A stretch of 64,000 nt of DNA from Castanea sativa (GCF_040712315.1 NC_134023.1:13215442-13279441), one strand, 5' to 3'; shown: positions 45,883 to 58,050, numbered from the stretch's first letter. Made by a program: numbers and translations. The notes: a model not told the origin generated them from the sequence alone.

Positions 45883-48459
45883 ATGGGTAGATTCAAGTGT
45901 CTAGTAGATACCACTACCGGTATGGAGGGTTTTCGGCCAAATATCGTATTCCTCAAGAGGTAGGATTAAGATATTGCCCCTCAAAAGCCATAACCAACGA
46001 TAGGAAAGAAGGAGAAGTTGTCATTCCCATCATCGCCTTTTTGGAGGGTGGGATGACACTTCCCATGAAAAACGTAACCAGTGAATACCTCCGTAACCAT
46101 AGGTTATGCCCAGATCAATGCACACTCAACGTATTTAGAGTCTTAGGCTGTGTAGATGCTTTAAATGAGCAAATGGGCCTAAATCTCACATGGCACGACG
46201 TTGTCTACATGTACGAGTGTTATAAACTTAAAGATGTAGGATATTACCCGAAATCTAGGTCTTGCATTGTGAGGCTCATATCTTGCCTTCCCAAATCCAA
46301 TAAAAGCATGAAGGACGACTACCTTATTGTTTCTGGAATATGGTACGATGATCCTCATTACCCAGTCGAATAGGGAGACTCAGGTGTGACTCCATAAGAG
46401 TTAGATACCCTAACCTGTGGCTTGGTTCTATTAACTTAATCATTTCTAGTTACATAGCCTATTATTACTTCTTTATTTGGTATTCTTCGCTGATCTAACC
46501 ATGCTTGTATTCTCGGATATTTTTGCAGACAAACAACACGTACGGCCCCGTCTTAGCCATTGTAGCGTCACGTCCTTCGATCCGAGGTGTTTGTGAGTGG
46601 AGACATGCAGGTGAGGGCAGCCCATCTCATACTAGGATACGACCCCTTATCAGAAGATTTTCAAGATATCGACAACGCGATCACTGCAGGTGACCAGAGG
46701 CGCAGAAAGATAAATATTTCGAGACCAGGCTTCGTCGATAAATACGAACTACCGGACGACCCTTCTATTATCTTATACACATGCCCCATCCTTGCAATCC
46801 CTATCTTGGTACACTCTCAAGCATCAGCCATCCGAGAAGAACCAACATCCTCTCAACGCTCGCTTGAAGAGGAAATTGATCAGTTTCGCCTCAAGGAAGT
46901 TGAAAAACCTCAAGAGGATCACCTTGTCATCCTCTCGGACGAAGAACACGAACCTACGGACGCTTCTGGCATAAAGGGCTTAATAGTAGCATAGGGTGAT
47001 ACCAGTTCCGAGGAAGACAAGATGTCTAGCTTAAAATCGCTGATGACTAGGAGGGGCACACAAGTTCCCAAAAAGGACACAGTCGAGTCTCGACCCTCTC
47101 TCAAGCTGCCACCACCTCTTCCTCCTTCCGACCCCAAGTCTCACACCCCTGACCTTAAAAAGAAAAGGAAAAACGAGGCCAAGGAGGTAGAAACAACGAA
47201 GCAGAAGAAACTTAAGCAACAACAACAACAACAAAACGTTGCCAAGGGTAGAACACGCGCCCCTTTTGTAAAGAGTAGGGAAAGCCATGACTTGGCCGAG
47301 GTGTGCTGTGTGTAGGCCAATCGGTTTCCGGCGCTGGAACTAGATGGAGCTCCCATTCCCTACCAATCCAGCACTAGGGTGTTCCAGCAAGGACATGCCC
47401 ACCACCTGGCTAACGCTCTGGAGCAGCCCATTCTCCTGCTGAAGGACATGGAGGCTTTAGACAAGATGACTCAACCACACCTCTTTCTTTCCCTAAAAAG
47501 GGACTTGGCTTTGGTGAGTATCCTCAAATTACTTCTATCTCACTATTTTCATTATCCTTCTACGTAAAATCTTTCATACGTGTTTTAATGCTACTTTAAC
47601 TATAATGCATTTGTTCAACATTTCAACACAGGCCATTCAAGAGGTCTTTGCTGCAGAGAAATGGGTGGAGGACTCTCGGAAAAAGGCTACAACCAAACTT
47701 TAGGTTAAAGTCAAGACCGAGCAGGCTTTGGGCTGCGCCATGGCAGAGAACGAGGATCTGACCAAAAAGTTGGCAAACGAGAAGAGAGAAAGAAACGGCA
47801 TCGAGACCAGCCTAAAAACCACCAAGGCCCAAGTGGAGGGGCAACGCAAACTCCTGCGCCAAAAAGACGAGGACCTATCCAAAGCTCAGCAAGAGAACTC
47901 TGATTTAAAAAAGGAGCTTACTCAAGCCCAAGAAAAGGCTCGTATTCTCAAGGAATCCATGGAGGCTGCCAAGAAGGCTGCTTATAATGAAGGGGTCGAG
48001 GCAACGGAAACCCATTTGACCGAGGAGCTAGCGGAACTGTGTAGGGAGTACTGCCAACAGGTTTGGGCCGAAGCCCTAAACGTGGCAATAGTTCCAATCG
48101 ATTCTAAGTTGAGGAAGTCCAAGAGCATTTGGATTCCACAGGACATCCTAGTGATTGAAAACCTTCCTCTAACTTTAACTACCTCCGAGGCAGTCCCCTC
48201 GGCACAGCCATCTCTAATTCAAGAACCTCTTCCATCCCCTAAAGAACTTACTAGTTCTGATAAAGAGAAGGAACAAGGTGATGGGGTCGGGAAGCACCTA
48301 AGCGAGCATGCCGAGCCAAATGTTCCTCTACCAGTGGCAAAAGACAAAGGGAAACAAGTCCAAACCTCGTTTGAAGTGGAGCTTAAGCAAACAGAGGAGG
48401 AAGTTAAAGCAAAAGAGGTTGCCAACAAGTCCAGACGGGATCCTCCCACAAAACTCTAG
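45883..48459 (+). pseudogene. Antisense passenger gene of element D, several stops
   Basis: Opposite strand to gag-pol. ATG 45883 starts a short frame that must shift to join the main N-terminal ORF (45897-46373: KYRIPQEVGLRYCPS, FRVLGCVDALNEQMGL, RLISCLPKSNK). An acceptor (TTTTTGCAG) at about 46520-46528 opens a second segment (to 46994) with a frameshift near 46588; it contains RAAHLILGYDPLSEDF. A basic, Gln-rich part follows (47000-47310). A clean intron joins 47513 to 47632 in phase. The last exon has a long coiled coil (about 47740-47990) and an acidic, Pro-rich tail. In-frame TAG codons occur near 46993, 47313 and 47702. Function is unknown. The layout of globular N-terminus, charged linker and coiled coil parallels the passenger of element C. 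Confidence 0.72.
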
Positions 48460-48949
48460 GCATAGGCCACATAGGACTTTTTCCTTTATGTAATTCTTTT
48501 TTTGTTTTAGAACTTTTATTTTGATCCTTGTTTGAACTTCATTCCCAATGTACCTACTAACAAAATTAATGACAAATTCAAAAGATTGTTCCTTAGTTCA
48601 TTGCCAATCTCCCTCACTGAAACATTTACCTCTTTTACCTTAGTGTACATTACATGTGCAGCACAATCAACTTAATACCCCGACATACAAAGAAATCTTA
48701 TTAATGTCTCAGCCAACATTAATAATCTGAAATGAATTTATGCTAACTTTATCAACAGATAAACCACGTATTAAAACTGCAACGTCTAAGTACAGTAGAA
48801 TACAGTTAAATATGTATGGACATATCTAAATTCAAGACAAGAGAAATACAGTCTAAGGCTTGATTTGATGCTTAACTTGGACATAAAACAAACCAGTAAA
48901 CTTATGATAGTGTATGGCCCAAGAAACAAGGCTTATTTAAATCTCTGTC

Positions 48950-49785
48950 AAATACCTAAAAAAGTAAAGCAAAATGTTAATCTTCCCAAGGTAGATGGTT
49001 CGAGAACCAAACATAACCAAGGTTCTGCTTGATACTTATAAAAATGAACCGTAATGTTAATTTCCCCAAAGTAGAAGGTCCGATGACCGGACGTAACTAA
49101 GGTTCTGTTTAACATTTGACAATATATCAAATTCCACGAGGTATGTGGTCCAAGGATCCATGCATGACCAAATTTCTGTTTGATACTTATAAAAATGAAC
49201 CGTAATGTTAATTTCCCCAAAGTAGAAGGTCCGAGGACCCGACGTAACTAAGGTTCCGTTTAACATTTGATAATATATCAATTTTCACGAGGTATATTAA
49301 TGAACCGTTTCTGTTTAATACTTATAAAAATGAATCGTAATGTTAATTTCTCCAAAGTAGAAAGTTCGAGGACCCGACGTAACTAAGGTTTTGTTTAACA
49401 TTTGATAATATATCAATTTCCACGAGGTATGTGGTCCGAAGAGCCATACATGACTAAGTTTCTGTTTGATACTTATAAAAATAAACCGTAATGTTAATTT
49501 CTCCAAAGTAGAAGGTCCGAGGACCCGACGTAACTAAGGTTCTGTTTAAAATTTGATAATATATCAATTTCTACAAGGTATGTGGTCTGAGGAGCTATGC
49601 ATGACCAAGTTTTTGTTTGATACTTATAAAAATGAACCATAATATTAATTTCCCCAAAGTAGAAGGTCTAAGGACCCGACGTAACTAAAGTTCTATTTAA
49701 CATTTGATAATATATCAATTTCCATGAGGTATGTGGTCTGAGGAACCATACATGACCAAGTTTCTGTTTGATACTTATAAAAAAC
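48950..49785. repeat. 151-bp tandem repeat array in element D
   Basis: The marker TACTTATAAAAATRAACC recurs at 49033, 49184, 49319, 49470, 49621 and, partly, 49772. Spacings are 151, 135, 151, 151 and 151. One unit has lost 16 bases. Each unit holds the phrases GTAGAAGGTCCGAGGAC, GACGTAACTAAGG and CACGAGGTATGTGGTC. The array lies between the passenger stop (48459, plus) and the integrase stop (49961, minus). The short ORFs across it repeat with the unit and are not genes. Confidence 0.93.
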
Positions 49786-49960
49786 AATGAATTGAAATAA
49801 CGAATTGAAGCGCAACACAAGGATAATAGAACCAAAACGGCAGAAGTGCATTTTATTAATAGTGATACATTTGTAGGTGATTTACATTCCATGGATGTTG
49901 TACAACCTTTTCATCTAAGTCTGCTAAACAATATGCCCCTATGCCCGCAATAGAAATGAT

Positions 49961-50728
49961 TCAATATGGTCCCTCCCAAGTAGATCCTAGCTTTCCCCAT
50001 GCTGGGTTCTTGGCATTACCTATGACCTTCCTTAATACCAAGTCTCCGAGTGCAAGCGGCCTTGACTTTACACAAGCGTCATATCCCCGTTTGAGCTTAT
50101 GCTGATAATAAGCTAGCTGAACCATTGCATTTTCCCTTCGTTCCTCAATAAGGTCCAGGCTTTTCTCCAGTAAGTCATTGTTATTATCCAGGCTGAAAGA
50201 GTTTGTCCTTAATGTCGAAAACCCAGTTTCCAAAGGTATCACGGTCTCGGCCCCATAAGTTATGGAGAAGGGTGTTTCTCCTATGGATCTTCGTGGCGTA
50301 GTTTGATACATCTACAAAACATGTGGTAATTCTTCTACCTATCTACCCTTTGCATCATCCAATCTTTTCTTGAGTCCACTAACTATAACTTTGTTAACAG
50401 CCTCGGCCTGCCCATTTCCCTAATGATAAGCTGGAGTGGAGTATCTATTTGTGATGCCCAAGTCACTACAATACTTTCTAAAAGCTTTACTATCAAACTG
50501 CAAACCATTATCTGAAACAAGAGTGTGAAGTATCCCAAACCTTGTGACAATACTCTTCCAAACGAACTTTTTCGTGTCTACGTCTCTAATGTTCGACAAA
50601 GGCTCAGCTTCTACCCACTTGGTGAAGTAATCAGTTCCTATGAGCAGCCACCTTTTATTTCCCACAGCCCTTGGGAAAGGACCTACTATATCCAATCCCC
50701 ATTGAGCGAATGGCCAAGGACTAGACAA
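49961..50728 (-). pseudogene. Integrase core and C-terminus of element D
   Basis: Core motifs are WGLDIVGPFPRA, YFTKWVEAEPL and VSDNGLQFDSKAF. A TAG follows TPAYH near 50420 at the position of the usual HPQGNGQ motif, and further stops lie between 50420 and 50311. The C-terminal part (50311-49961) includes GETPFSITYGAETVIP, GDLVLRKV and LGSTWEGPY. A member of the gypsy integrase group, now broken. Confidence 0.85.
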
Positions 50729-50830
50729 AGGATTAAGTACACCACCAGGCTGATGGATGTTAGGAGCAAATCTTTGGCACTGGTCACATTTTCTTGCATA
50801 GTCCTAAACCTCTCTCTGGATATTGGGTCA

Positions 50831-51676
50831 TCAATATCCCTGGGTCAGAGCTCTATGGGCTAAGGACCTTCCTCTAGTATGACTTCCACAAATCTCTCCG
50901 TGCAATTCTTCCAAAAGTTTCTCTGTTGCTTCAGGGTGTACACACAGCAAGTATGGTCCGAAAAAGGAGCGTTTATACAGATTCTGATTCTCAGACAACC
51001 AGAATCGAGGTGCCTTCCGACGAACTTTATCTGCTTCAGACTTCTCCTCGGGCAAAACATCGCTTTTTAGAAAAGAAACTACGGGGTCCATCCAACTAGG
51101 TCCAAGCCTAACCTGATGAATACGGATGGCACTTGCAGTTGTCCAAGCAGGTTTCAACAAGTCTTCGACGAGGATGATCCTAGGCAAACCTTGAACCAAG
51201 GATGTTGCCAGAGTGGCCAACGAATCAGCATGTGCATTTCCACTTCTAGAAACATGCATCAAGATAAAAAAATCAAACTTGGATTGTAAATATTTGACCT
51301 TGGCCAGATATTCTTGCATTCTTGGATCTCTAGCCTCTATTGTCCCCATCACTTGGCCCACGACTAATTGAGAATCCAAGAACATGGGAACTAACTTTCC
51401 CCCCATTTTCTGGACCATATCCATGCCAACCAAGACAGCTTCGTACTCGGCTTCATTATTAGTGGCCGAGAACGCTAATCTTAACGATTTCTCAAAGGTA
51501 ATTCCTTTAGGGGATTCCAAAACAAGTCTGACGCCTGACCCTCTCTGGTTCGCCACCCCATCAACATATACTTTCCAAACCAGAAGCCCCTTGCATGTGA
51601 TCATGCCAACTGATTTTTCATTCATGTGCAACTCCTTTGCAGTTTCTTCTAATGAACGTTCAGCAAATTCTGCCAC
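50831..51676 (-). pseudogene. Plant-type RNase H and integrase N-terminus of element D
   Basis: An open block of 281 codons. The second RNase H keeps all expected acidic positions by eye: YVDGVAN, NNEAEYEAVLVG, FLDSQLVVGQ and NAHADSLA. This contrasts with element C, where the first Asp is lost. It continues into the integrase zinc-binding start (HGEICGSHTRGRSLAHRAL) and stops before the core. It must once have been continuous with RT upstream, and TAG near 51690 interrupts it. Confidence 0.85.
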
Positions 51677-51691
51677 TAAATCAACAAGGAC

Positions 51692-52852
51692 CTAGCCCTT
51701 CACAGAGGTGCGAGGCATATATTTGATATCGAAAGCTCCCAGAATAGTTCCCCACTTAACTGTCCTTCCCGAGTAGTCAGCACTTTGCAATACCGACTTA
51801 AGAGGAGGTTGAGTCAAAACCACAACAGTGTGGGATTGAAAATAGTGAGGAAGTTTACGCATACCATGCACTACGGCCAGAATCGCTTTCTCCAATGGTA
51901 AGTAACGCACCTCAGCCTCATGCAAAGATTTGCTAACGTAGTAAACTGGTCTTTGTACCCCACTATCGTCCCGTATTAAGACCAAACTGACGGCATGGAT
52001 GGCCACCGCTATATACGCGAACAGGAATTCATCCACCTCTGGCCGAGACATGATAAGTGGTCGAAAGAGATACTCCTTAAGTTGTTGAAAAGCTAATGCA
52101 CACTCCTCAGTCCATTCAAATCATTTCCACTTATTCAACAGTTGGAAGAAAGGTCTACACCCATCAGCCGACCAAGAAATAAACCTGTTGAGAGCAGTAG
52201 TTATTCCTGTTAGCTTCTGAACCTCCTTTGGATTCCGAAGAGGTTGCAGATTGTTAATTGCCCTGACTTATGCCAGATTCACTTCTATTCCTCTATGAGT
52301 CACCATATGACCTAAAAATTTACCAGAGCCTACACCAAAAGAGCACTTAGAGGCGTTAAGTCAAAACTTATACTTTCACAAATTCTGAAAAGTGTCATTC
52401 AAATCTTTCACATGTGTGGACAGACCCTTGCTCTTCACCACCATGTTATCTACATACACCTCAATAGTCCTTCCTAGCTGCGACTCGAACGTCCTGGTCA
52501 TCCTTTGATAGGTAGACCCTGCGTTTTTCAGACCCAATGGCATCACCTTATAATGATAATTCCCCGTAGGAGTAATAAATGATGTCTTCTCCTGATCATG
52601 CAATGCCAAAGGTATTTGGTGATAACCCTGGAAAGCATCTAAAAAACTCATCCGAGGATGTCCAACCGTAGCATCCATCAGCTGATCTATACGAGGCATT
52701 GGAAACGAATCATTAGGACAAGTTTTGTTCAAGTCTATGAAGTCTACACAAATTCTCCACTTCCCATTCTTCTTCTTCACCACTACTGTGTGTGCTAACC
52801 ATTTCGGATAAAAAACTTCTTTAATTGCCCTAGCCCTTTTGAGCTTGAGCAC
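51692..52852 (-). pseudogene. Reverse transcriptase and RNase H of element D, active site altered
   Basis: The RT block (52852-52376) shows AIKEVFYPKWLAHTVVVKK, ICVDFIDLNKTCPNDSFP, MPRIDQLMDATVGH and VMPLGLKNAGSTYQRM. The catalytic YVDD reads YVDN (52456-52445), which removes one metal-binding Asp. Stops break the stretch 52375-52060. The RNase H part (52051-51692) has VYYVSKSLHEAEVRYLPLEK and HTVVVLTQPPLKSVL. Confidence 0.87.
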
Positions 52853-53167
52853 CTCCTTTTTAACGGCCTCGGCATGTTCTTTAGAAGAACGTCAAGGTGG
52901 TTGCCTCTTGGGAACAACGGCAGGATTGACGTTCAAATGATGGCAAATGAAGCTTGGATCACCCCCAAGAGCCTCGTAGGGATCCCATGCAAATACGTCA
53001 ATATTGTTTTTCAAAAACATCACCAATTCCATCCTTTCTCAATGTGGTAGCCGAACTTCAACCTGAAAGAACCTTTCAGGGTCATCATCAATAAGAAATC
53101 TTTCTAACTCTTCACACGTTGCCTCCTTTGCTGTCACTGCACCGAGCGCATCTAGAGTTGTTAATTG

Positions 53168-53797
53168 CTATAAGTCTTCTGCAGCCAAAGCAGAGGATTC
53201 TGGTTCGGCCTGATGCAGTACTGCGGTTGATATGCATTGCTTTGCTACTGATTGGCTCCCAAGAACTTCTTCGATCTGTCCTCCCGACAGGAACTTCACT
53301 TTGACATGTAGAGTTGAGGAAACAGCACCCAGAGCATGCAACCAAGGCCTTGCAATGATGGTAGTATATGGGGAATAAGCGTTAACCATAATGAAATCCA
53401 CGTCAACTGTTTCGGAACCTGACTGCACAGGCAAGCGAATTTGTCCCTTTGGTATAACAGTCTTCCCTTCAAAACTTATTAGTGGTGAATCATAAGCCGT
53501 AAGATCCTCGAGCTTTAAATTAAGCCCTTTAAACAAATCGGGGTACATAATATCAGCACCATTACCCTGATCAACCATCACCCTCTTCACATCATAGCCC
53601 CCTATCCTCAGTGTAATCACTAGGGCATCGTCATGTGGTTGAATGGTCCCAACCTTATCTTCATCCGAGAAGCCTAAGATAGTTGGAATAGCCCCTTTAA
53701 TTCGGCCTGGAGCCAGACTCCTCGGCGAGAATATGTGATACGAACACCAACCTAGTAGGGCAGGAACCGGTCCTGCCTGGGGCAGTGAGGATGACAT
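53168..53797 (-). pseudogene. Aspartic protease region of element D
   Basis: An open block of about 210 codons with the retropepsin-like site MVDQGNGADIMY and the hydrophobic continuation DVDFIMVNAYSPYTTIIARPWLHALGAVSSTLH. The end ESSALAAEDL meets a stop at 53168 before the RT region. The start of this ORF lies inside the gag-protease linker. It is degenerate only at its edges. Confidence 0.82.
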
Positions 53798-54067
53798 TAA
53801 TCGTTCCCAAGGGAGGCCGAGATGAATTATCCCTTTGGTTATTCGAACCTAAATGACTTCCTTGCCATTCGGCTGATACAAATGTTGCTTCAACTTTCCT
53901 TCACTAACCAGCTACTCTAAATGGTTCCAAAGTGTCCGGCAGTTCTCGGTAGTATGGCCTACATCTTGATGATATTAGCAAATAAGATTCTGATTCCGCT
54001 TCGTAGGGTCCCCAGCCATCTTACTAGGCCACTTGAAGTAGGGTTCCTTGCGGATGCTCTCTAGCAA

Positions 54068-55174
54068 CTAATGTACAGGTTCCCGAAATACAGTGTTGAC
54101 TACTTGTGGAGTGGTCTGACCTGACTGCCTAGAGAAATCTCTCCTCAGTCTGTTGTTATTGTACCTATTCGACCTGAAATCCCTCCTCTCTTGAGGGATA
54201 ACCCTCGCATTACCCTTACCTTGTTGTTGATCTTCCTCAACTCTTTTATACTCGTCAATACAATCCATGAGCCGACGTACGCTCCGTACTGGCTTTTTGG
54301 TCAGAGATGTCCTTAAGTCATGATCAGTTGGGAGGCCCACCTTAAAAGTGTTAATTGCTACCTCATCAAAATCGTCATCGATCTCATTGAACATCTCCTA
54401 ATATCTATCAGAATACATTTTCAAGGTCTCTCCCTCCCTCATGGCCATGGACAACAACGAGTCCAAAGGCCGGGGAACTCTACTACATGTGATGAATCGA
54501 GACGCAAATGCCTTAATGAGTTCTATGAAAGATTCAATAGAACCAGCCTTCAAGCCGTTAAACCATCTCATAGCAACAAGTCCCAAACTAGAGGGGAAGA
54601 CTTTGCACATTAAGGTTTCGTTCTGAGAATGTACCACCATCCTCTGATTGAAATGGCTCACGTGCTTAACTGGGTCTGTCCTGCCATTATAGATGGTGAA
54701 AGTGGGCTGAGTAAACCGTCGTGGAAGTTTTCCTTTTTTGATCCTGCGTGTGAAAGGTGATTTAGAGATCTGGTGTAACGCCCTACTCATAGCGTCATTT
54801 CCCAAGCCCCTGGAGGAGGATTTCTTATGCCAACAACCCGAAAGATCATCTTTCTCATACGAGAAAGTTTCGCTAGGAAGAGTCTTGGACCTTGGCCTGT
54901 AACTATTACCCTAGGAGCCCTCCGAAGAAGAATTAGAAAGAGATGGTGTCCGCCTCCACCTCGCACGGTGTAGCTTCTTCTTAAGGTGATCAATCTCCTT
55001 ATGCATGGCCTTAGCATCATCCTCATGGGGGCTCTACTCTTACCACGTGAATGGCTTCCACCGGGGTGCACCGTATGCACGCTTCCCTCTCTATCCCTCT
55101 CACGTTCGAGACGTTTGAAATGATCTTCACGTTGGGACTCCTGAGACTCTGCATGATGCAGATTTGAGCCTACC
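54068..55174 (-). pseudogene. gag: Gag of element D, decayed
   Basis: ATG 55174 begins MVGSNLHHAESQ, followed by a very charged N-terminus. A frameshift near 55030 separates this from the capsid block (54805-54398), which includes FTIYNGRTDPVKHVSHFNQRM, VFPSSLGLVAMRWFN and MREGETLKMYSDRY. A TAG near 54396 follows, and the frame continues (54394-54068) with FKVGLPTDHDLRTSL and an Arg/Asn-rich tail. Beyond 54068 a knuckle-like YHQDVGHTTENC is visible near 53960, again among stops. Confidence 0.83.
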
Positions 55175-55202
55175 ATAGTGTTCCAATTTCTTAAGCACTA
55201 GA

Positions 55203-55220
55203 TTCCCACAGACCGCACTA
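55203..55220 (-). promoter_or_regulatory. Probable primer-binding site of element D
   Basis: Minus strand directly after the 5' LTR: TAGTGCGGTCTGTGGGAA, a diverged version of the site in element C (TGGCGCCGTCTGTGGGAA). Supports the minus orientation. Confidence 0.6.
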
Positions 55221-55222
55221 AT

Positions 55223-55982
55223 TGTAAGTGTACAATTTATACCCGATCCAATCACCAGATGGACTCAGGCCCAAAAAGCCTTATACAATGAAATTTGTAG
55301 AGTATGAGTTTGAAACCTAGGTCATGGATGTTGGAGAAATAATAAACGGGCTAGATTGCTGCTAGCTTATGCAAATAATAGATGAATTTAACAAAAAACT
55401 CTCCTCGGACGTAAGCCGATGACCACTTGTATTGCCTTTCTTTCTTTAAGCAAAAGATTACAATTGAAGTTAAAGTCTTCAATTCCTTCTCTCTCTTGAT
55501 CTCTTTCTTCTAATTCTCCGATCCCCCTCTTCATACCTCTCTCATTTTCTTATATCCATATTCTTCTCCCCTTTTTCTTCCACGTGTAGCACAGATCTTC
55601 CAAATAGATACTTGTCCCATCCACCACCTTCTTGAAGTCTTCAAACAATAGCTGGAAGGTTGAATATTACTGTTCAGATGTCATTTCACCATTAATGCGG
55701 CTAGGGAGGTAGGTGCAGGGTCTTTAATGCGGTGGTAGCAGCCTTTTCCCTCAATATTTTACATATGTTCTTTCTCTTTACAATAGCATGGAACACATCT
55801 TTACCCACCAGGCCTTCTAGAATTCTCTCCCCATACATCATGAGATGCCTCTCCTCGGACAACCTCACCAATCTATCTAACACGAGTCGACTTGTGGGCC
55901 TCGAAGGCTCTGCTCGAACAGGCTTACACCACCAAATCAGGCCCAAGGCCCAAATGCATATTTTGACCATTTTACCCCCACA
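55223..55982 (-). repeat. 5' LTR of gypsy element D
   Basis: TGTAAGTGTACAATTTA to TTTTACCCCCACA, 760 bases, aligned with 44665-45455 over its length. The solo LTR at 60859 is a more distant relative. Confidence 0.88.
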
Positions 55983-56470
55983 AATATAATCATTGGGTTT
56001 TAATAATAATAAAAAAATATATAATAGAAGGGTTAATCTGTAATAATCATTATTAGTATGTCATTGATTTTTTTTATTTTATAATTCAGTATATGTGGGT
56101 GAACAAATTTAAACCCTATTTCTCTCTTTGAGCTACAACATTCTTGGCCTTGTGTGAGCTACAACATTCTTGGCCTTGTGTGAAATAATTAATTGTTCAA
56201 ATTTTTTTTTTTTTTTTGAGGATCAATTAATTGTGTTCAAATTGATGATTCAAATATGTTATATCTATTTCAAAAACAAAGAGCTAAATGTGCAAATAAA
56301 AAATCTAGGAAACAAATTGGCCCCATATCAAATTCCAAAGGTACTCTTTGTAAAACTCCCAAAATAAGTTCAACAAAAAAATTATATTCCAATGATTCTA
56401 CAACCAATGTCCATTACTAATATGTTGCAAAAGAAATCCTAAAAACATTTTATTTCAATTCTGATAATTC

Positions 56471-56548
<78 letters not shown>

Positions 56549-58050
56549 TAGTGAAACCTTAAAATTCCAGACAATTATGCGTCTGGTAAAACAATCCAAA
56601 TCATTAACTGAAAATAGAGCTATTTACAATCTTCCTTTTTAAAATATAAAAAAAAAAATACTGTTTTTTTTATCAGAATAATATGCAATTTTACACAGGC
56701 CAGGTAAAAGCATGATGGAAATGGGAGTGGGAAAAAATAGAAGACCCTAGTCAGTTTTGTCATGCCATGATCTGTAACGTGTTTAAATTAATGGAAAATG
56801 TTGAAAGAGAAATTAAGATAGAAAAAACAGAAACAAGAAAATTAATGTAGTACGTACTTCTACCGGGTGGTCTACATCCATACTATAAAATTTTTGGATA
56901 TTCTAAATTGAATATTATAAAAGTATGCACATTAGGAATAGCATATGTCATATGTAGGAAAAATTTAGCATAAAAGTCCAAATCCTTCCCCCTCTCCCCC
57001 CCCCCCCCCAAAACATCCGAACTTGTAAAAATTAACTATTGCCAAAAAAATTGCAATAATGCTACAGTACAATTCTAAAAGTCACTATAACTCAATTCTA
57101 AAAAAATATATATATATTTTATTCACTTACTTTATCAATTCCTCTCTCTCTCTCTCTCTCCGGGTTTTTGGGTTTTGGGTTTTTGTTTTAATTTTAGTTT
57201 TTGGATATATTATTTTATTGTGTAAAAATATTATTTTAATGTGTTGTATTGTAAAATAAAAGTTGGAATGCTAAGAGTATTGTAAAATGGTATGGTATAA
57301 TTGAGAAAGTAGTTTTTTGAGATAGTAAAATAGGATGAGATAGAATTTTGGGATGTAAATGCTCTAATGAACACAATATAGAGTATATATAAAAATACAT
57401 TAAGCTTAGTTTGATCACTATAAAACCATATAAACCTGTGGTAGTAATTACAAAATCACAACTCTAGTATTTTGCAATTTACAGAGCCAATCTACTTATG
57501 AATATTCTAATAAATTTTGTTATGCCTTGTCTATAATAGTTTTCCATTTTATAATCCTCTTTTATTTTGTTTTAAGATAGTAGATAAACATCCCCTCTCT
57601 TGTACAGGTGTGTGTTTTGGTTTCTAATATAAAAAGAGTGATTATCCTATATTGCTTTAAAAAGTGTATTGTGTATTTGTGTTTTGTGTAGCATAATTTG
57701 CTCTACTTTCCCTTAGAAATTATAATAACTTTTGAGTAAAATTTGTATGTTTTTGTGTTAAACATTGCTTATTTTTTAAATTAAAAAATAAAAGTAATTA
57801 TCTCACATTACTTAAGAAAGAGTGTTGTGTGTAATATAACCTGTTTCACCATTCTTTAAAAGTTACCATGACTTTTAAGTATAATTTATAGTGCGCCTTT
57901 ATGTTAAAATTTCATTCTCTCTCTATTAAGTGCTTGTTTCTCTCAACAACAACAAAAAAATTGAAAAAAAAATAGAGATATGCAATTAGTATTTACCCTT
58001 CATTCAATTCTTATCAAGGGAGATCAACTAAAATTTTTTTTTATTTTTGT
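55983..58050. other. Gene-free interval with microsatellites
   Basis: Contains a 28-base direct duplication (about 56129-56184, core AGCTACAACATTCTTGGCC), a long (CT)n(CA)n run at 56472-56543, a C run at about 56996-57009 and a (CT)n run near 57142-57160. No coding region is supportable. Confidence 0.55.

Larger units (their letters stand above)
44665..55982 (-). mobile_element. Ty3/gypsy Tat-type retrotransposon D
   Basis: 11.3 kb between related LTRs (44665-45455 and 55223-55982). Flanking AATAA and AATAT are a possible decayed target-site duplication. Minus-strand order: 5' LTR, PBS-like site, gag, knuckle, protease, RT, RNase H, plant-type RNase H, integrase. Between integrase and the 3' LTR lie a 151-base tandem array and a plus-strand passenger gene. 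Its proteins are clearly diverged from those of element C, so it is a separate family with the same layout. Stops, frameshifts and an altered RT active site show it is dead. Confidence 0.92.

Noticed and set aside
48948..49892. Several minus-strand ORFs of 60-90 codons in a row
   Set aside because: They repeat with the 151-bp tandem unit and contain the same peptide phrases; they are a by-product of the array, not genes.
50525..51695. Plus-strand ORFs of 63-112 codons in element D
   Set aside because: Antisense shadows of the RNase H and integrase coding strand.
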